DNA of 19,687 nt from Nitrococcus sp. (lineage in GTDB: Bacteria > Pseudomonadota > Gammaproteobacteria > Nitrococcales > Nitrococcaceae). The stretch spans positions 1 through 19,687 of the forward strand of contig JAKDMK010000004.1 of the NCBI GenBank assembly GCA_030452365.1, written 5' to 3'. The notes under the pieces are model-generated. The model was not told where the DNA came from, ran no database searches, and saw only the letters and a program-made list of their open reading frames with translations. Shown here piece by piece: positions 5,865-15,895 of the stretch. How positions within the stretch are numbered: the stretch's first letter is position 1; the number at the start of each line of letters is the position of its first letter. The position numbers and the translations under genes were made by a program.

Positions 5865-6125
5865 TTACTCCAGAGTAATTCGGTCCCGATTCTCGGCTAG
5901 CGTTTGCTCGCCTACGCCTTGCACCTTCAATACGTCTGCAAGCGACTTAAAGCTGCCATTGCGCTTACGATAATCGACAATGGCTTGGGCCTTGGACGGA
6001 CCAATCCCATCCAGTTGTTGCAGGATCTCCACCCCAGCCGTATTGATATTGATCTTAGCCCCAAATGCCATGATCGGCATCAGAGCAAGTGCACAGGCAA
6101 GCATAATCACGCGAAGTGCTCTCAT
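5865..6125 (-). CDS. ComEA-family helix-hairpin-helix DNA-binding protein
   Basis: An 86-residue exported protein: signal peptide [20 protein letters not shown] with a likely cut after FGA (residue 23), then one ComEA domain. The domain opens with KININTAG (24-31) and has the two helix-hairpin-helix units [16 protein letters not shown] (38-53) and [13 protein letters not shown] (68-80), which grip the DNA backbone without sequence preference. ComEA proteins bind incoming DNA in the periplasm during natural transformation and pull it through the outer membrane; in gammaproteobacteria this short signal-peptide form is typical. The ATG at 6125 has GAGGAGG nine bases upstream, which decides it over the in-frame ATG at 6146. 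It is a single-gene unit with its own promoter and terminator. Other com genes are not in the window, so a role in competence is inferred. Confidence 0.9.
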   Translation of the reverse strand: MRALRVIMLACALALMPIMAFGAKININTAGVEILQQLDGIGPSKAQAIVDYRKRNGSFKSLADVLKVQGVGEQTLAENRDRITLE

Positions 6126-6161
6126 GGAAATCAGCCTCCTCTCCATGCTAATCCTTGGCAA

Positions 6162-6178
6162 GAGATCGAAAGGATCTC
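6162..6178 (-). promoter_or_regulatory. Leader hairpin of the ComEA-type gene
   Basis: GAGATC (6178-6173 on the minus strand) and GATCTC (6167-6162) form a perfect 6-bp stem around CTTTC, 36 bases before the start codon. It does not cover the Shine-Dalgarno. Its role is unknown; it could stabilise the message. Confidence 0.4.
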
Positions 6179-6216
6179 AGCTCCCTTTACCCCCCCATCC
6201 TGGAGGAGATTGTGAA

Positions 6217-6244
6217 ATAGTACCATATTTTATTTATCCGTCAA
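6217..6244 (-). promoter_or_regulatory. Sigma70 promoter of the ComEA-type gene
   Basis: On the minus strand TTGACG (6244-6239) and TACTAT (6222-6217) are 16 bp apart, the spacer is very A/T-rich, and TG one base before the -10 makes it an extended -10 element. Transcription would start near 6210, giving a leader of about 85 bases. Confidence 0.65.
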
Positions 6245-6258
6245 GACCGCGCTGAGGC

Positions 6259-6274
6259 AGCCGCCTGAGCGGCT
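6259..6274. repeat. 6-bp hairpin between lapA and the ComEA promoter
   Basis: AGCCGC (6259-6264) pairs with GCGGCT (6269-6274) around a 4-base loop, about 90 bases past the lapA stop. It lacks a T-run; it may stop transcription of the long upstream block with help of Rho, or be a REP-like element. Confidence 0.4.
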
Positions 6275-6362
6275 CGCGCTCGGCACGCAGGAAGAGTTTC
6301 TTGCCGACCTGGGACCCGACACCCATCCGGATAGAGCCGATCGAACGGGTTGTATATAGGGC

Positions 6363-6656
6363 CTAGGTCGTATGTGCGACCGGCAACTTACTGCGCTCGC
6401 TGATTGCCTTGTGCTCCATCTTGGTGCGCCGGCGCAACCGGGCAATTTCCGCCCGTTGACGCAGCAGTATGCCAACGGTGGATAGCGCGCCCAAAATGGC
6501 ACCCACGACCAGCACAATGGTCAGCAGCAGCGACAACGGCGTGCTGATAGAACCAAAATAATAGTTCAGCCGCGCCACATCTTGATTGAGCATGGCAAAG
6601 CTGAGCCCCAACATCACGATGATGATGATCACACACAGATCGACGAGTCGTCGCAT
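6363..6656 (-). CDS. lapA: LapA-family (DUF1049) inner-membrane protein
   Basis: A 97-residue protein with two hydrophobic helices (about 6-23 and 39-64), the DUF1049 signature LNYYFGSISTPLSLLL (30-45) between them, and a charged coiled C-terminal tail. LapA works with LapB in the regulation of lipopolysaccharide synthesis in the inner membrane. Placement directly after ihfB is the usual gammaproteobacterial one. The ATG at 6656 is my choice; an in-frame TTG three codons earlier is possible, and neither has an ideal Shine-Dalgarno. The 262 bases before it show no convincing gene. The lapB gene, which commonly follows, is absent; the next gene is the ComEA-type one. Confidence 0.85.
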   Translation of the reverse strand: MRRLVDLCVIIIIVMLGLSFAMLNQDVARLNYYFGSISTPLSLLLTIVLVVGAILGALSTVGILLRQRAEIARLRRRTKMEHKAISERSKLPVAHTT

Positions 6657-6918
6657 GTTTTCCAACCACTCCAGAGCCCGAGATGGCCGAGCTGCTCGCC
6701 ACCTGAAATGCTGCAGCCCGCGCTTAGCGTAAATGATCTCGCTTCCAAGGCAACTGCTGCCCAGGAGGTAATCACTCGATCGGCACGAAGCCGGTTATTG
6801 CAGTGTAGCTGCTTTCTGTCCTCGATCGTAACGAACGCCGGCATGCATACCTGAGCCGCTGTCTATCTGCGACACGCCGTGTGCGATCTGCACGCGCTTC
6901 TGCTTCTACCACCACCCT

Positions 6919-7218
6919 CTAACCAATCGGGTAATCGCGGCTGGAATTGACCCGTTCCCGCATTTGCTTTCCCGGCTTGAAATGCGGCACATGCTTTCCT
7001 AGCAAAGCCACGGGGTCACCGGTCTTGGGATTTCTCCCGGTGCGGGGTGCACGATGATGTAGCGAGAAACTGCCGAACCCCCGGATTTCAATCCGCTCGC
7101 CGCAGGAAAGAGCGTCGCTCATGTGCTCGACTAACGCTTTCACGGCAAGCTCCACATCCTTATAGGTCAACTCCTGGTGCTTGGCTGCAATGCGCTCGAT
7201 CAACTCAGACTTATTCAT
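6919..7218 (-). CDS. ihfB: Integration host factor, beta subunit
   Basis: The 99-residue protein begins [10 protein letters not shown] and is close to E. coli IHF-beta throughout. It has the dimer helices (3-38), the body [20 protein letters not shown] (41-60) and the DNA-bending arm GRNPKTG (61-67) whose proline (P64) wedges between base pairs, then VPHFKPGK (77-84). IHF, the heterodimer with IhfA, bends DNA by a U-turn in replication, recombination and transcription. The end SSRDYPIG is a few residues longer than in E. coli. I chose the ATG at 7218; farther upstream the frame stays open but the sequence is unlike the family. Its place after rpsA is conserved in gammaproteobacteria. Confidence 0.96.
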   Translation of the reverse strand: MNKSELIERIAAKHQELTYKDVELAVKALVEHMSDALSCGERIEIRGFGSFSLHHRAPRTGRNPKTGDPVALLGKHVPHFKPGKQMRERVNSSRDYPIG

Positions 7219-7338
7219 TGTGTCTACCAGCCAAATCGATGTGTGCACCGCATCGGCCGCCCTACAAATGCGCGGCTTGGCGTCCACTCGGCGCTTCCAA
7301 CAAGGTTGTGAACTTCCCCATCCGGCCGGCCGCAATGC

Positions 7339-7358
7339 GCTCGGCTTGTCAGCCAAGC
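7339..7358 (-). other. Hairpin in the rpsA-ihfB gap
   Basis: In minus-strand RNA GCUUGGC and GCCGAGC pair over seven positions (one G:U) around UGACAA, starting ten bases after the rpsA stop. It has no U-tract. It could mark a processing site or attenuate reading into ihfB. Confidence 0.35.
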
Positions 7359-7368
7359 TCGAGGGCGT

Positions 7369-9060
7369 TCACTCGTCTTCTGCCTCTTGCGTGCGGTTAT
7401 CCATTTGTTCTTTGAGCAGATCACCCAGCGTGGTGGTACCCGCGCTGGAGGGACGCGCATAGTCGTCGACTGACTCACGTTCCACTTGCTGATCCTTCGC
7501 TTTGATAGATAGGTTGATCATGCGGTTACGTCGGTCGACGGCCATGAACTTGGCTTCTACCGGATTACCTTCAGCAAGCACCGTGCGCGCGTCATCGACC
7601 CGTTCGCGAGCTATATCGGCGGCACGCAGGTAGCCCAGAACCTCGCCGTCAAGCTCAATGATGGCTCCTTTGACGTCTACCTCTTTAACGTGCCCCTTGA
7701 CTAAACAGCCCTTGGGGTGTTCGGCCACCCAAGAGGAGAGTGGATCCTGTTCGAGCTGTTTGATACCCAATGAGATCCGCTCGCGCTCCGGATCCACCGA
7801 TAGCACAACGGTCTCCACCTCCTCCGCCTTCTTGTATTGCCGAACGGCTTCCTCACCCGAGAGGTTCCAAGAAAGGTCCGAGAGATGGACCAATCCGTCG
7901 ATACCACCTTCAAGGCCCACAAAAATTCCGAAATCCGTGATCGATTTGATCTGGCCCCGGACGCGGTCACTCTTGTTATGTTTGGCGGCAAACTCATCCC
8001 ATGGGTTGGCCTGGCACTGCTTCATACCTAGCGAAACCCGACGTCGATCCTCGTCGATATCGAGAACCATCACCTCCACTTCGTCACCCATCGTGACGAC
8101 CTTAGCAGGATTGACGTTCTTGTTGGTCCAGTCCATCTCGGAGACATGCACCAGACCTTCGACGCCCACTTCGATCTCGACGAAGGCACCATAATCCGTA
8201 ATGTTGGTCACCCGGCCAGAGACACGGCTACCTTCAGGATACCGCCGAGCAATATTCTCCCACGGATCTTCTCCCAGCTGCTTCAGCCCGAGAGAGACGC
8301 GGTTGCGCTCACGGTCGAACTTAAGGACTTTGACATCGACTTCGTCACCGACGTTGACGACCTCTGAGGGATGCTTGACTCGCCTCCAGGCCATATCTGT
8401 GATATGCAACAAGCCATCGATGCCGCCCAAGTCGACGAACGCGCCATAGTCGGTCAGATTCTTGACAATGCCCTTGAAAACCTGCCCTTCCTGGAGCTTC
8501 TCCAGCAGAGCCTCGCGCTCGGCGCTGTACTCTTCCTCCACGACAGCGCGGCGGGATACCACAACGTTGTTGCGCCGCTGATCGAGCTTGATGACCTTGA
8601 ACTCGAGATCTTTGCCTTCAAGGTAAGTGGTGTCACGCACCGGCCGTATATCCACCAGCGATCCCGGCAGAAAGGCGCGGACATGGCCTAAATCTACGGT
8701 AAAGCCGCCCTTGACCTTGCCACTGATTTGCCCGGTCACGCTCTGGCTCGCGTCATAAGCCTTCTCGAGATGCGTCCAGGCGCGCGCGCGTCTGGCCTTC
8801 TCGCGCGAGAGCTTGGTTTCACCGAATCCGTCCTCGACCGCATCGAGCGCGACCTCGATATCGTCGCCGACGCTAACCTCGATTTGGCCATCGTCGCCGA
8901 CGAATTCCTCAAGGGGTATGATCGCTTCGGACTTCAAGCCCGCATTGACGATCACATCCTCGCCCTCGATCGCCACCACATGACCCATCACAATTGCGCC
9001 AGGCCGCAAGTCCGCTTGTGACAGGCTCTCCTCGAAAAGTTCTGCAAAGCTCTCGCTCAT
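7369..9060 (-). CDS. rpsA: 30S ribosomal protein S1
   Basis: The 563-residue protein has the six S1 OB-fold repeats of the gammaproteobacterial form: about 20-87, 105-171, 192-260, 277-347, 364-434 and 451-520. The first two bind the ribosome and are the divergent ones; repeats 3-6 carry [24 protein letters not shown] strands that bind mRNA. S1 unfolds mRNA leaders at translation start. The tail (521-563) is short and acidic. The ATG at 9060 has only a weak AGGA 11 bases upstream. Lack of a strong Shine-Dalgarno agrees with the known autoregulated rpsA leader of E. coli. A 7-bp hairpin stands in the leader. The order cmk-rpsA-ihfB is conserved. Confidence 0.98.
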   Translation of the reverse strand: MSESFAELFEESLSQADLRPGAIVMGHVVAIEGEDVIVNAGLKSEAIIPLEEFVGDDGQIEVSVGDDIEVALDAVEDGFGETKLSREKARRARAWTHLEKAYDASQSVTGQISGKVKGGFTVDLGHVRAFLPGSLVDIRPVRDTTYLEGKDLEFKVIKLDQRRNNVVVSRRAVVEEEYSAEREALLEKLQEGQVFKGIVKNLTDYGAFVDLGGIDGLLHITDMAWRRVKHPSEVVNVGDEVDVKVLKFDRERNRVSLGLKQLGEDPWENIARRYPEGSRVSGRVTNITDYGAFVEIEVGVEGLVHVSEMDWTNKNVNPAKVVTMGDEVEVMVLDIDEDRRRVSLGMKQCQANPWDEFAAKHNKSDRVRGQIKSITDFGIFVGLEGGIDGLVHLSDLSWNLSGEEAVRQYKKAEEVETVVLSVDPERERISLGIKQLEQDPLSSWVAEHPKGCLVKGHVKEVDVKGAIIELDGEVLGYLRAADIARERVDDARTVLAEGNPVEAKFMAVDRRNRMINLSIKAKDQQVERESVDDYARPSSAGTTTLGDLLKEQMDNRTQEAEDE

Positions 9061-9128
9061 GGATGAGTTGATCCTAGACCGTAATCAGTCAGACTGTTGC
9101 CGTTGAAATTTAAAGAATGCACCCACTC

Positions 9129-9147
9129 ACCAAACTACTCGTTTGGT
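9129..9147 (-). promoter_or_regulatory. Leader hairpin of rpsA
   Basis: ACCAAAC and GTTTGGT form a perfect 7-bp stem around a 5-base loop in the 136-base cmk-rpsA gap, about 70 bases before the rpsA start. In E. coli the rpsA leader folds into hairpins that S1 itself recognises; a similar role here is inferred. Confidence 0.45.
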
Positions 9148-9196
9148 TGAGCCGACCCGTTCCGCCTCGCTTGAGTCTCCAGAACTGCCGCGCCAG

Positions 9197-9875
9197 TCAA
9201 TCTGCAAATATGACGTGGCGCCGCACCTGGCTCAATACCAGATCCACTACCGCCTCCACTGGTTTCCCCGTGGTATCCACTATGATCGCGTCGGAGGCGG
9301 GAATCAGCGGCGAGACGGCGCGCGTACGGTCACGCTCGTCACGCGCATTGATGTCTTCCAAAAGTGCTATGAGGTTACCACTAATGCCTTGCTCCATCAA
9401 CTGCTTATAGCGTCTATAGGCACGTTCTTCCGCACTGGCCGTAAGGTAGATCTTCACAATGGCATCGGGGAAAACAACCGTGCCCATATCGCGGCCATCC
9501 GCGACCAACCCGGGCGGCCTGTGAAATTCGCGCTGACATTGCAGTAATGCCTGTCGTACCGCCGGCAATGCCGCCACCTCCGAGGCTCGCTCACCACAGG
9601 CTTCACTGCGTATTGACGCTGTTACGTCAGCGCCATCGAGCAGTACCTGCGACTTGCCGTGCTCGTCCACCTGGAGGGTCACGGTCATGGAGTGGGTGAT
9701 ATCGATCAGGCTCTCGACATCGCCCATAGCGACAGCCGCGCGCTCGGCGATCACGGCCAGCACTCGGTAGATCGCGCCACTGTCCAGGAGATGCCAATTT
9801 AAGCGCTTGCTGAGAAGACCGGCGACCGTCCCCTTACCGGCCCCACTGGGGCCATCCAAGGTCAGCACCGGCACC

Positions 9876-9889
<14 letters not shown>
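9197..9889 (-). CDS. cmk: Cytidylate kinase
   Basis: Phosphorylates CMP and dCMP to the diphosphates with ATP. The 230-residue protein has the P-loop GPSGAGKGT (13-21), LLDSGAIYR (34-42), the CMP-binding VADGRDMGTVVFPDA (129-143) and the lid-region arginines of RDERDRTR (183-190). The length matches the long bacterial form with the NMP-binding insert. It starts inside the end of aroA with a 14-base overlap, and GAGGTGA just before the ATG lies within aroA codons, so translation is probably coupled. In several gammaproteobacteria the same two genes adjoin. Confidence 0.97.
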
Positions 9890-11219
<1,330 letters not shown>

Positions 11220-11460
11220 GACACTCCCCTTTGCAATTTGAGGCGCAACGCGGCGCAGATGCCCCCTCATACAAAGGTCATAGGGCGACGCTGAATCAAC
11301 TCGCAATCAGCCGTGCAAGAATGCCTTTTTTATGGCGCCGATGTTACTTTAATTCCCAAGACTTCATGAATGAACCTAGCATTTCGAGTACATTCATAGG
11401 GCCAAGAGCAGAATGTGACAACAGCGACCGGCGTTCATGGCGGCGAGCTCGGTCTGCCTG
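11220..11460. other. tyrA-aroA intergenic gap with inverted repeat
   Basis: The longest gap inside the conserved block and locally rich in A/T. It holds ATGAATG (11366-11372) and CATTCAT (11391-11397), perfect complements 18 bases apart, which could be an operator. I see no clean -35/-10 pair or intrinsic terminator. In frame with aroA it stays open up to 11306, which explains the alternative longer aroA starts. Confidence 0.45.
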
Positions 11461-12336
11461 TCAACGCTCGAGCGAGGATCGATACCGATCCCGCACGTCC
11501 TTGGCGTTGCGGAAGACTCGCTCCAGCCCTTGTGCATCCAGTTGGCGCACCAACTCGGTCAACACGCCGAGCTCTTCGCGGTAATGTTGCAACGCGTCCA
11601 ATAGCGCCTTACGGTTGCCTAAGCAAATATCCCGCCACATGATGGGATCGCTTGAGGCAATGCGAGTGAAATCGCGAAAGCCGCCGGCGGCGTACTGGAA
11701 TAGATCCTCGTCGCCATCCCAACGTGCCAGGGTATCCACCAATCCGAAGGCGAGCAAGTGTGGCAGGTGCGAGGTGGCAGCCAGCATGCGATCGTGATGT
11801 TCGGCGCTCATGGCGATGACTTCAGCACCGGCAAACTCCCACAATGCCGTCACGGTGCGAACTGCCTGGGGGTCGGTCTGCGCCAGCGGCGTCAGAATCG
11901 TGCGCCGGTTCTGAAAGAGATCGGCAGAGGCCGCCTCGACGCCACTCTTCTCCGTTCCCGCCACTGGATGGCCGGGCACGAACCCCGCTGGCATGCGATC
12001 GAATACCGCCTCGACGTCTTCGATCACGCACCATTTCGCACTCCCCACATCGGTGACGATAGTCCCGGGATCCAGCGCATCACGAATCGTCATCAACACC
12101 GCACGCACATTGCCCAAGGGCACACCGAGGACGACCACATCCGCGCCGGCTACGGCTGTGGCCGCATCGGTTTGATAGCGATCCACGACACCCAGCTCCA
12201 ACGCCCGCCGCAGATTGGCCTCACTGCGCCCGCAGCCCACGATCTCGTCCACGATCCCGGCACGGCGCAGCGCCAGTGCCAGCGAGCCGCCGATGAGTCC
12301 GACGCCGATCACGCACAGACGAGGGATGTGGATCAT
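11461..12336 (-). CDS. tyrA: Prephenate / arogenate dehydrogenase
   Basis: Oxidatively decarboxylates prephenate (or arogenate) toward tyrosine. The 291-residue protein starts with a Rossmann fold VIGVGLIGGSLA (9-20) for NAD(P), has DVGSAK (96-101) and the active-site segment GHPVAGTEKSG (122-132). The all-helical dimer domain holds the HLPHLLAF (190-197) motif and GGFRDFTRIA (218-227). The arginine after the second strand (GCGRS) replaces the acidic residue usual in strict NAD enzymes, so NADP use is possible. It has no chorismate mutase or ACT domain, so it is the monofunctional form. It begins with an ATGA overlap on the hisC stop, and the order hisC-tyrA-aroA is the usual one; in Pseudomonas tyrA is fused to aroA, here they are separate. 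Confidence 0.95.
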   Translation of the reverse strand: MIHIPRLCVIGVGLIGGSLALALRRAGIVDEIVGCGRSEANLRRALELGVVDRYQTDAATAVAGADVVVLGVPLGNVRAVLMTIRDALDPGTIVTDVGSAKWCVIEDVEAVFDRMPAGFVPGHPVAGTEKSGVEAASADLFQNRRTILTPLAQTDPQAVRTVTALWEFAGAEVIAMSAEHHDRMLAATSHLPHLLAFGLVDTLARWDGDEDLFQYAAGGFRDFTRIASSDPIMWRDICLGNRKALLDALQHYREELGVLTELVRQLDAQGLERVFRNAKDVRDRYRSSLER

Positions 12337-13499
12337 GTGGTCTCCTCTAGCAAACCACGCGCGTGGATCTCTCGTAGCACTGCCGTGAAGCGGTCGTTTT
12401 CCTCGGTCGTACCAAGGCTCACTCGCAGAAACCGCGGCAGTGCATAACTCACAAGCGGGCGAACAATAATGCCCTCCCGCAGCAAGGACTCGTTGACAGC
12501 GGCTGCCTGGCTGCCGACTTCGACGCAGAGAAAGTTGCCGGCCGAGGGCAACACCCGCAACCCGAGCCCGTGCAGATCCCCGCTCAGGCGCTCGCGCTCC
12601 CTATTGTTGAGCTCCACCGCGCGCGCCACATGCCCCGAGTCGGCAAGAGCCGCCGCAGCCGCCGCCTGCGCGATGCTATTTACGTTGAAGGGATGACGCA
12701 CTCGATTGAGGAGCTCGGCGATGTCGGCGCCGCAAAGCGCATAGCCGACCCGCAAACCCGCAAGTCCGTAAGCTTTGGAAAACGTACGGGTTACGACGAG
12801 ATTGGGGAACCGCTCCAGCCAGCCGCTCGCGGCGCGGTAACCGACCAGGCCTTCGGCGTACTCCACATAGGCTTCGTCTACGACAACGATAACATCGTCT
12901 GAAATCTTCTCCAGTAACGTCTCCAGCTCCCCCTCCGACAGCCAGGTGCCGGTTGGGTTGTTGGGATTCGCCAAAAATACAACCCGCGTTTTCTGGGTAA
13001 CCCGAGCGAGCATTGCCCTCAAGTCGTGACCATAGGGTTGCCGATGGCCGGGCGCATTGGCGGGCACCACGATCTCCTCACCACCCGCACTGCGGGTAGC
13101 GATTGCATATATCGCAAAGGCGTATTGCGCGAACACGGCCTGGCGTGCGGGGCCCAGGAAGGTACGGGCGACCATGTCCAACAGATCATTGGAGCCATTG
13201 CCGAGCACAATACGTTCAGGGGCAATCTTATGATGCTCGGCGAGCGCGCTGCGCAGCACGTAGGCATTGCCATCCGGGTAGCGGTGGACCTCCAGCGCCC
13301 TCTTGCGAATGGCTTCGATGGCCTTCGAGCTTGGCCCAAGCGAATTCTCGTTGGAGGCGAGCTTTATGATTCGGGACTCGCCAAGCCCATACTCCCGAGC
13401 CAACTCGCTGATGGGCTTGCCGGGTTGGTATGGCTGCAATCCCTGCACACCTAGGACAGCCAGGTCGCAGAAATCGAACGTGCCCTCGGAAGCTGACAT
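12333..13499 (-). CDS. hisC: Histidinol-phosphate aminotransferase (HisC2 type)
   Basis: A fold-type I PLP aminotransferase of 388 residues. The PLP lysine is K242 in TRTFSKAYGLAGLRVGY (238-253). Also visible are KLASNENSLGPS (46-57), the cofactor-binding NPNNPTGT (178-185), VVDEAY with D208 (206-211) and the carboxylate-binding arginine of FLRVSLGT (357-364). GAGGT seven bases before the ATG supports this start. Enzymes of this family in the pheA-tyrA-aroA block are often named HisC2 and can transaminate both imidazole acetol phosphate and aromatic keto acids; its position fits a role in phenylalanine and tyrosine synthesis. The exact substrate range cannot be read from sequence. Confidence 0.93.
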   Translation of the reverse strand: MSASEGTFDFCDLAVLGVQGLQPYQPGKPISELAREYGLGESRIIKLASNENSLGPSSKAIEAIRKRALEVHRYPDGNAYVLRSALAEHHKIAPERIVLGNGSNDLLDMVARTFLGPARQAVFAQYAFAIYAIATRSAGGEEIVVPANAPGHRQPYGHDLRAMLARVTQKTRVVFLANPNNPTGTWLSEGELETLLEKISDDVIVVVDEAYVEYAEGLVGYRAASGWLERFPNLVVTRTFSKAYGLAGLRVGYALCGADIAELLNRVRHPFNVNSIAQAAAAAALADSGHVARAVELNNRERERLSGDLHGLGLRVLPSAGNFLCVEVGSQAAAVNESLLREGIIVRPLVSYALPRFLRVSLGTTEENDRFTAVLREIHARGLLEETT

Positions 13500-13538
13500 G
13501 AACGCTACCTCGCGCCGGCCATCACTTCACCGCAGGAT

Positions 13539-14624
13539 TCAGTGCGCCGCCCGAGGATAGGAGCCGAGAATCTTAAGCAGGCTCGCCAGCTGCTGCATCT
13601 CATCCAGAGCGCGACGCAGGATCGGATCCTCGGCATGGCCGAGGATGTCAATGAAGAATACATACTCCCACATGCCTTGCCGCGATGGACGCGATTCAAT
13701 TCGACTCATGTTGAGCCCGTAGCGCGCTAGCGGTGCCAGGAGCGTTGCAAGGCCGCCGGGCTTGTCAACCCGGGAGACCACTACGGAAGTCTTGTCCTCG
13801 CCGGTCGATGGCGGGGAGTGGTTACCTAGAACGAGGAACCGCGTCGTGTTGGCCGCACCGTCCTGTATGTTTGAATACAGCACCGTCAGCGCGTAGTGCT
13901 GCGCCGCAGCAACCCCGGCTACGGCCGCCGCATGCCGCGTCTCGGCGGCTAGGCGCGCCGCCTCTGCCGTGCTGTTCAACGGGAGGCGCTGTGCCCCCGG
14001 CAAATTGTGGTCGAGCCATAGCCGACATTGGGCCAGTCCCTGCGGGTGCGAGAACACTTGGCGGATGGCAGCCTGATCGGTCTCCTTGGAAGCCAAGCAA
14101 TGTCGAATCGGCAGTTCCAGCTCACCCACAATTTGCAAAGGCGAGGACATGAAACGATCCAAGGTGTGTGTCACCACCCCCTCGGTGGAATTCTCGACCG
14201 GCACTACTCCGTAGTCCGCATTCCCGGACTCGACTTCGCGAAATACGGCATCTATGCTCTCTTGCGCGAGCGAATGCATACCGTGGCCGAAGTGCTTGAG
14301 TGCAGCCTCTTGGGTGAAGGTTCCCTGCGGCCCCAGGAAGGCGACCCGCAACGGCTGCTGCAGTGCCAAGCATGCCGACATGAGCTCCCGAAACAGACGG
14401 ATCACGTCGTCTCTTGGCAGTGGCCCTGGGTTGGCCGTGCAGATGCGGTTGAGTATCGCCACCTCCCGCGCGGGGCGATAGAGATCGCCATCTTCACCGG
14501 ATTCGCGCTTAATGCGAGCCACCTCTTGGGCCGCAAACGCCCGTTCATTAATCAGGCGCAGGATCTCATTATCGATCGAGTCGATGCGCGCCCGTACACT
14601 CTTAAGTTTAGCGGTTTCGCTCAT
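13539..14624 (-). CDS. pheA: Bifunctional chorismate mutase / prephenate dehydratase (P-protein)
   Basis: Turns chorismate into prephenate and then phenylpyruvate. The 361-residue protein has an AroQ chorismate mutase (1-90; RARIDSIDNEILRLINERA, 11-29), a prephenate dehydratase (93-268; LGPQGTFTQEAA 97-108, VPVENSTEGVV 141-151, NTTRFLVLG 259-267) and a regulatory ACT domain (278-355; KPGGLATLLAPL, IESRPSR 309-315). The TRF threonine and ESRP motif, linked to catalysis and phenylalanine binding, are intact, so feedback inhibition is expected. The length is that of the Pseudomonas-type P-protein. It lies 36 bases after serA and 39 before hisC, so co-transcription is likely. Confidence 0.97.
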   Translation of the reverse strand: MSETAKLKSVRARIDSIDNEILRLINERAFAAQEVARIKRESGEDGDLYRPAREVAILNRICTANPGPLPRDDVIRLFRELMSACLALQQPLRVAFLGPQGTFTQEAALKHFGHGMHSLAQESIDAVFREVESGNADYGVVPVENSTEGVVTHTLDRFMSSPLQIVGELELPIRHCLASKETDQAAIRQVFSHPQGLAQCRLWLDHNLPGAQRLPLNSTAEAARLAAETRHAAAVAGVAAAQHYALTVLYSNIQDGAANTTRFLVLGNHSPPSTGEDKTSVVVSRVDKPGGLATLLAPLARYGLNMSRIESRPSRQGMWEYVFFIDILGHAEDPILRRALDEMQQLASLLKILGSYPRAAH

Positions 14625-14660
14625 GGCATCCGCGTCAGCTCACGCACCCACGCTCTGCGC

Positions 14661-15830
14661 TTACTCGATGACACGCACGGCAAGAACCCCTTCGATGGTG
14701 CGGATCCGGTCGACCACCATGGCTGTGATCTTTCCCTCGACATCGGCCACAGTGTAGGCGAGGTTACCTCTGGCCTTGTTGTACATATCGTCAATGTTCA
14801 GACTGGCTTCCGCCACGGCGGTTGAAATCTGGCCGAGCATGTTCGGCACATTGGCATTGACCACCGTCAGGCGGTCACCTTGACCGGTGCGCGGCAGGGC
14901 AATCTCTGGAAAGTTGGCCGAGTTGCGCACATTGCCTGCCTCTAAATATTCGCGCACTGCATCGGCTACCATAACGGCACAATTATCCTGAGCCTCGTGC
15001 GTGGAGGCACCTATGTGCGGCAAGGTGATGCAACGCGGGTGATTTTTGAGGACCGCGGTCGGGAAATCACAAATATAAGCATGCACTTTGCCCGTATTGA
15101 GCGCCTCCACCACCACGGCTTCATCGACAATTCCGGAGCGGGCGAAATTCAGCAGCACTACACCAGTACGCATCAGCCCCAGGCGCTCGGCATTGACCAT
15201 ACCGCGCGTGGCATCATTCTCGGGTACATGGAAGCTGATCATATCCGCTTCGGACACCAGCTCATCGACGCTGTAGGCCGGTTGCACATCCGAGGCCAGC
15301 CGCCAGGCACTACGCACGGTAATTTCCGGATCATAGCCGATAACCTTCATGCCCATGGCCCGAGCGGTATTTGCCACCAGCACACCGATGGAGCCAAGGC
15401 CAATGACGCCCAAGGTGCGGCTGGGCAGCTCAAATCCTACGAAGCGCTTCTTGCCGGCCTCCGTCAGCTCATTGAGCTCCCGATCATTGCCCGTGAGGCT
15501 GCGGGCAAATTCCCAGGCCTGACAAATGTTACGCGCCGCCAAGAACATGGCCGCGACCACCAGCTCCTTGACGGCGTTGGCATTCGCACCCGGCGCATTG
15601 AATACCGCGACGCCGCGCTCGCTCATCTCCTGCACCGGAATGTTGTTCACTCCGGCACCTGCACGGCCGATCGCCTTGAGGGTCGAGGCAATCTCCATTC
15701 CATGCATGCTCGCCGAGCGCAGCAAAATGGCATCGGGGCGCTGAATTTCCGAGGAGACCTCATAGCGATCGCGCGGCAGGCGATCCAGGCCCTTAACCGA
15801 AATATTGTTTAAGGTTAGAATCTTGTACAT
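14661..15830 (-). CDS. serA: D-3-phosphoglycerate dehydrogenase, short ACT form
   Basis: First step of serine synthesis: oxidises 3-phosphoglycerate to 3-phosphohydroxypyruvate with NAD. The 389-residue protein has the substrate domain, the NAD domain with GVIGLGSIG (141-149) and YDPEI after the next strand, the catalytic arginine R231 in FARSGIV, histidine H272 in LPHIGAST, and a C-terminal ACT domain (about 318-389). It lacks the extra domain of long forms. At the position of the usual catalytic glutamate (E. coli DVFPTEP) it reads CDFPTAV, so the residue is A259. Some relatives in this short class vary there, so loss of function need not follow. Lying between serC and pheA, with 65- and 36-base gaps, it puts both serine genes in one transcript. 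Confidence 0.92.
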   Translation of the reverse strand: MYKILTLNNISVKGLDRLPRDRYEVSSEIQRPDAILLRSASMHGMEIASTLKAIGRAGAGVNNIPVQEMSERGVAVFNAPGANANAVKELVVAAMFLAARNICQAWEFARSLTGNDRELNELTEAGKKRFVGFELPSRTLGVIGLGSIGVLVANTARAMGMKVIGYDPEITVRSAWRLASDVQPAYSVDELVSEADMISFHVPENDATRGMVNAERLGLMRTGVVLLNFARSGIVDEAVVVEALNTGKVHAYICDFPTAVLKNHPRCITLPHIGASTHEAQDNCAVMVADAVREYLEAGNVRNSANFPEIALPRTGQGDRLTVVNANVPNMLGQISTAVAEASLNIDDMYNKARGNLAYTVADVEGKITAMVVDRIRTIEGVLAVRVIE

Positions 15831-15895
15831 GCGTCAGCGCCTTTCATCCGCAAGCGGCTTGGTCATCTCGATGTTCGGTGGCGCGGCAACCGGGG

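Noticed and set aside
6629..6844. 71-codon minus-strand frame upstream of lapA
   Set aside because: It overlaps the lapA start, has no family features, and fits the usual ihfB-lapA leader.
14997..15812. 271-codon plus-strand frame opposite serA
   Set aside because: Antisense shadow of a GC-rich gene; the serA motifs on the other strand explain it.
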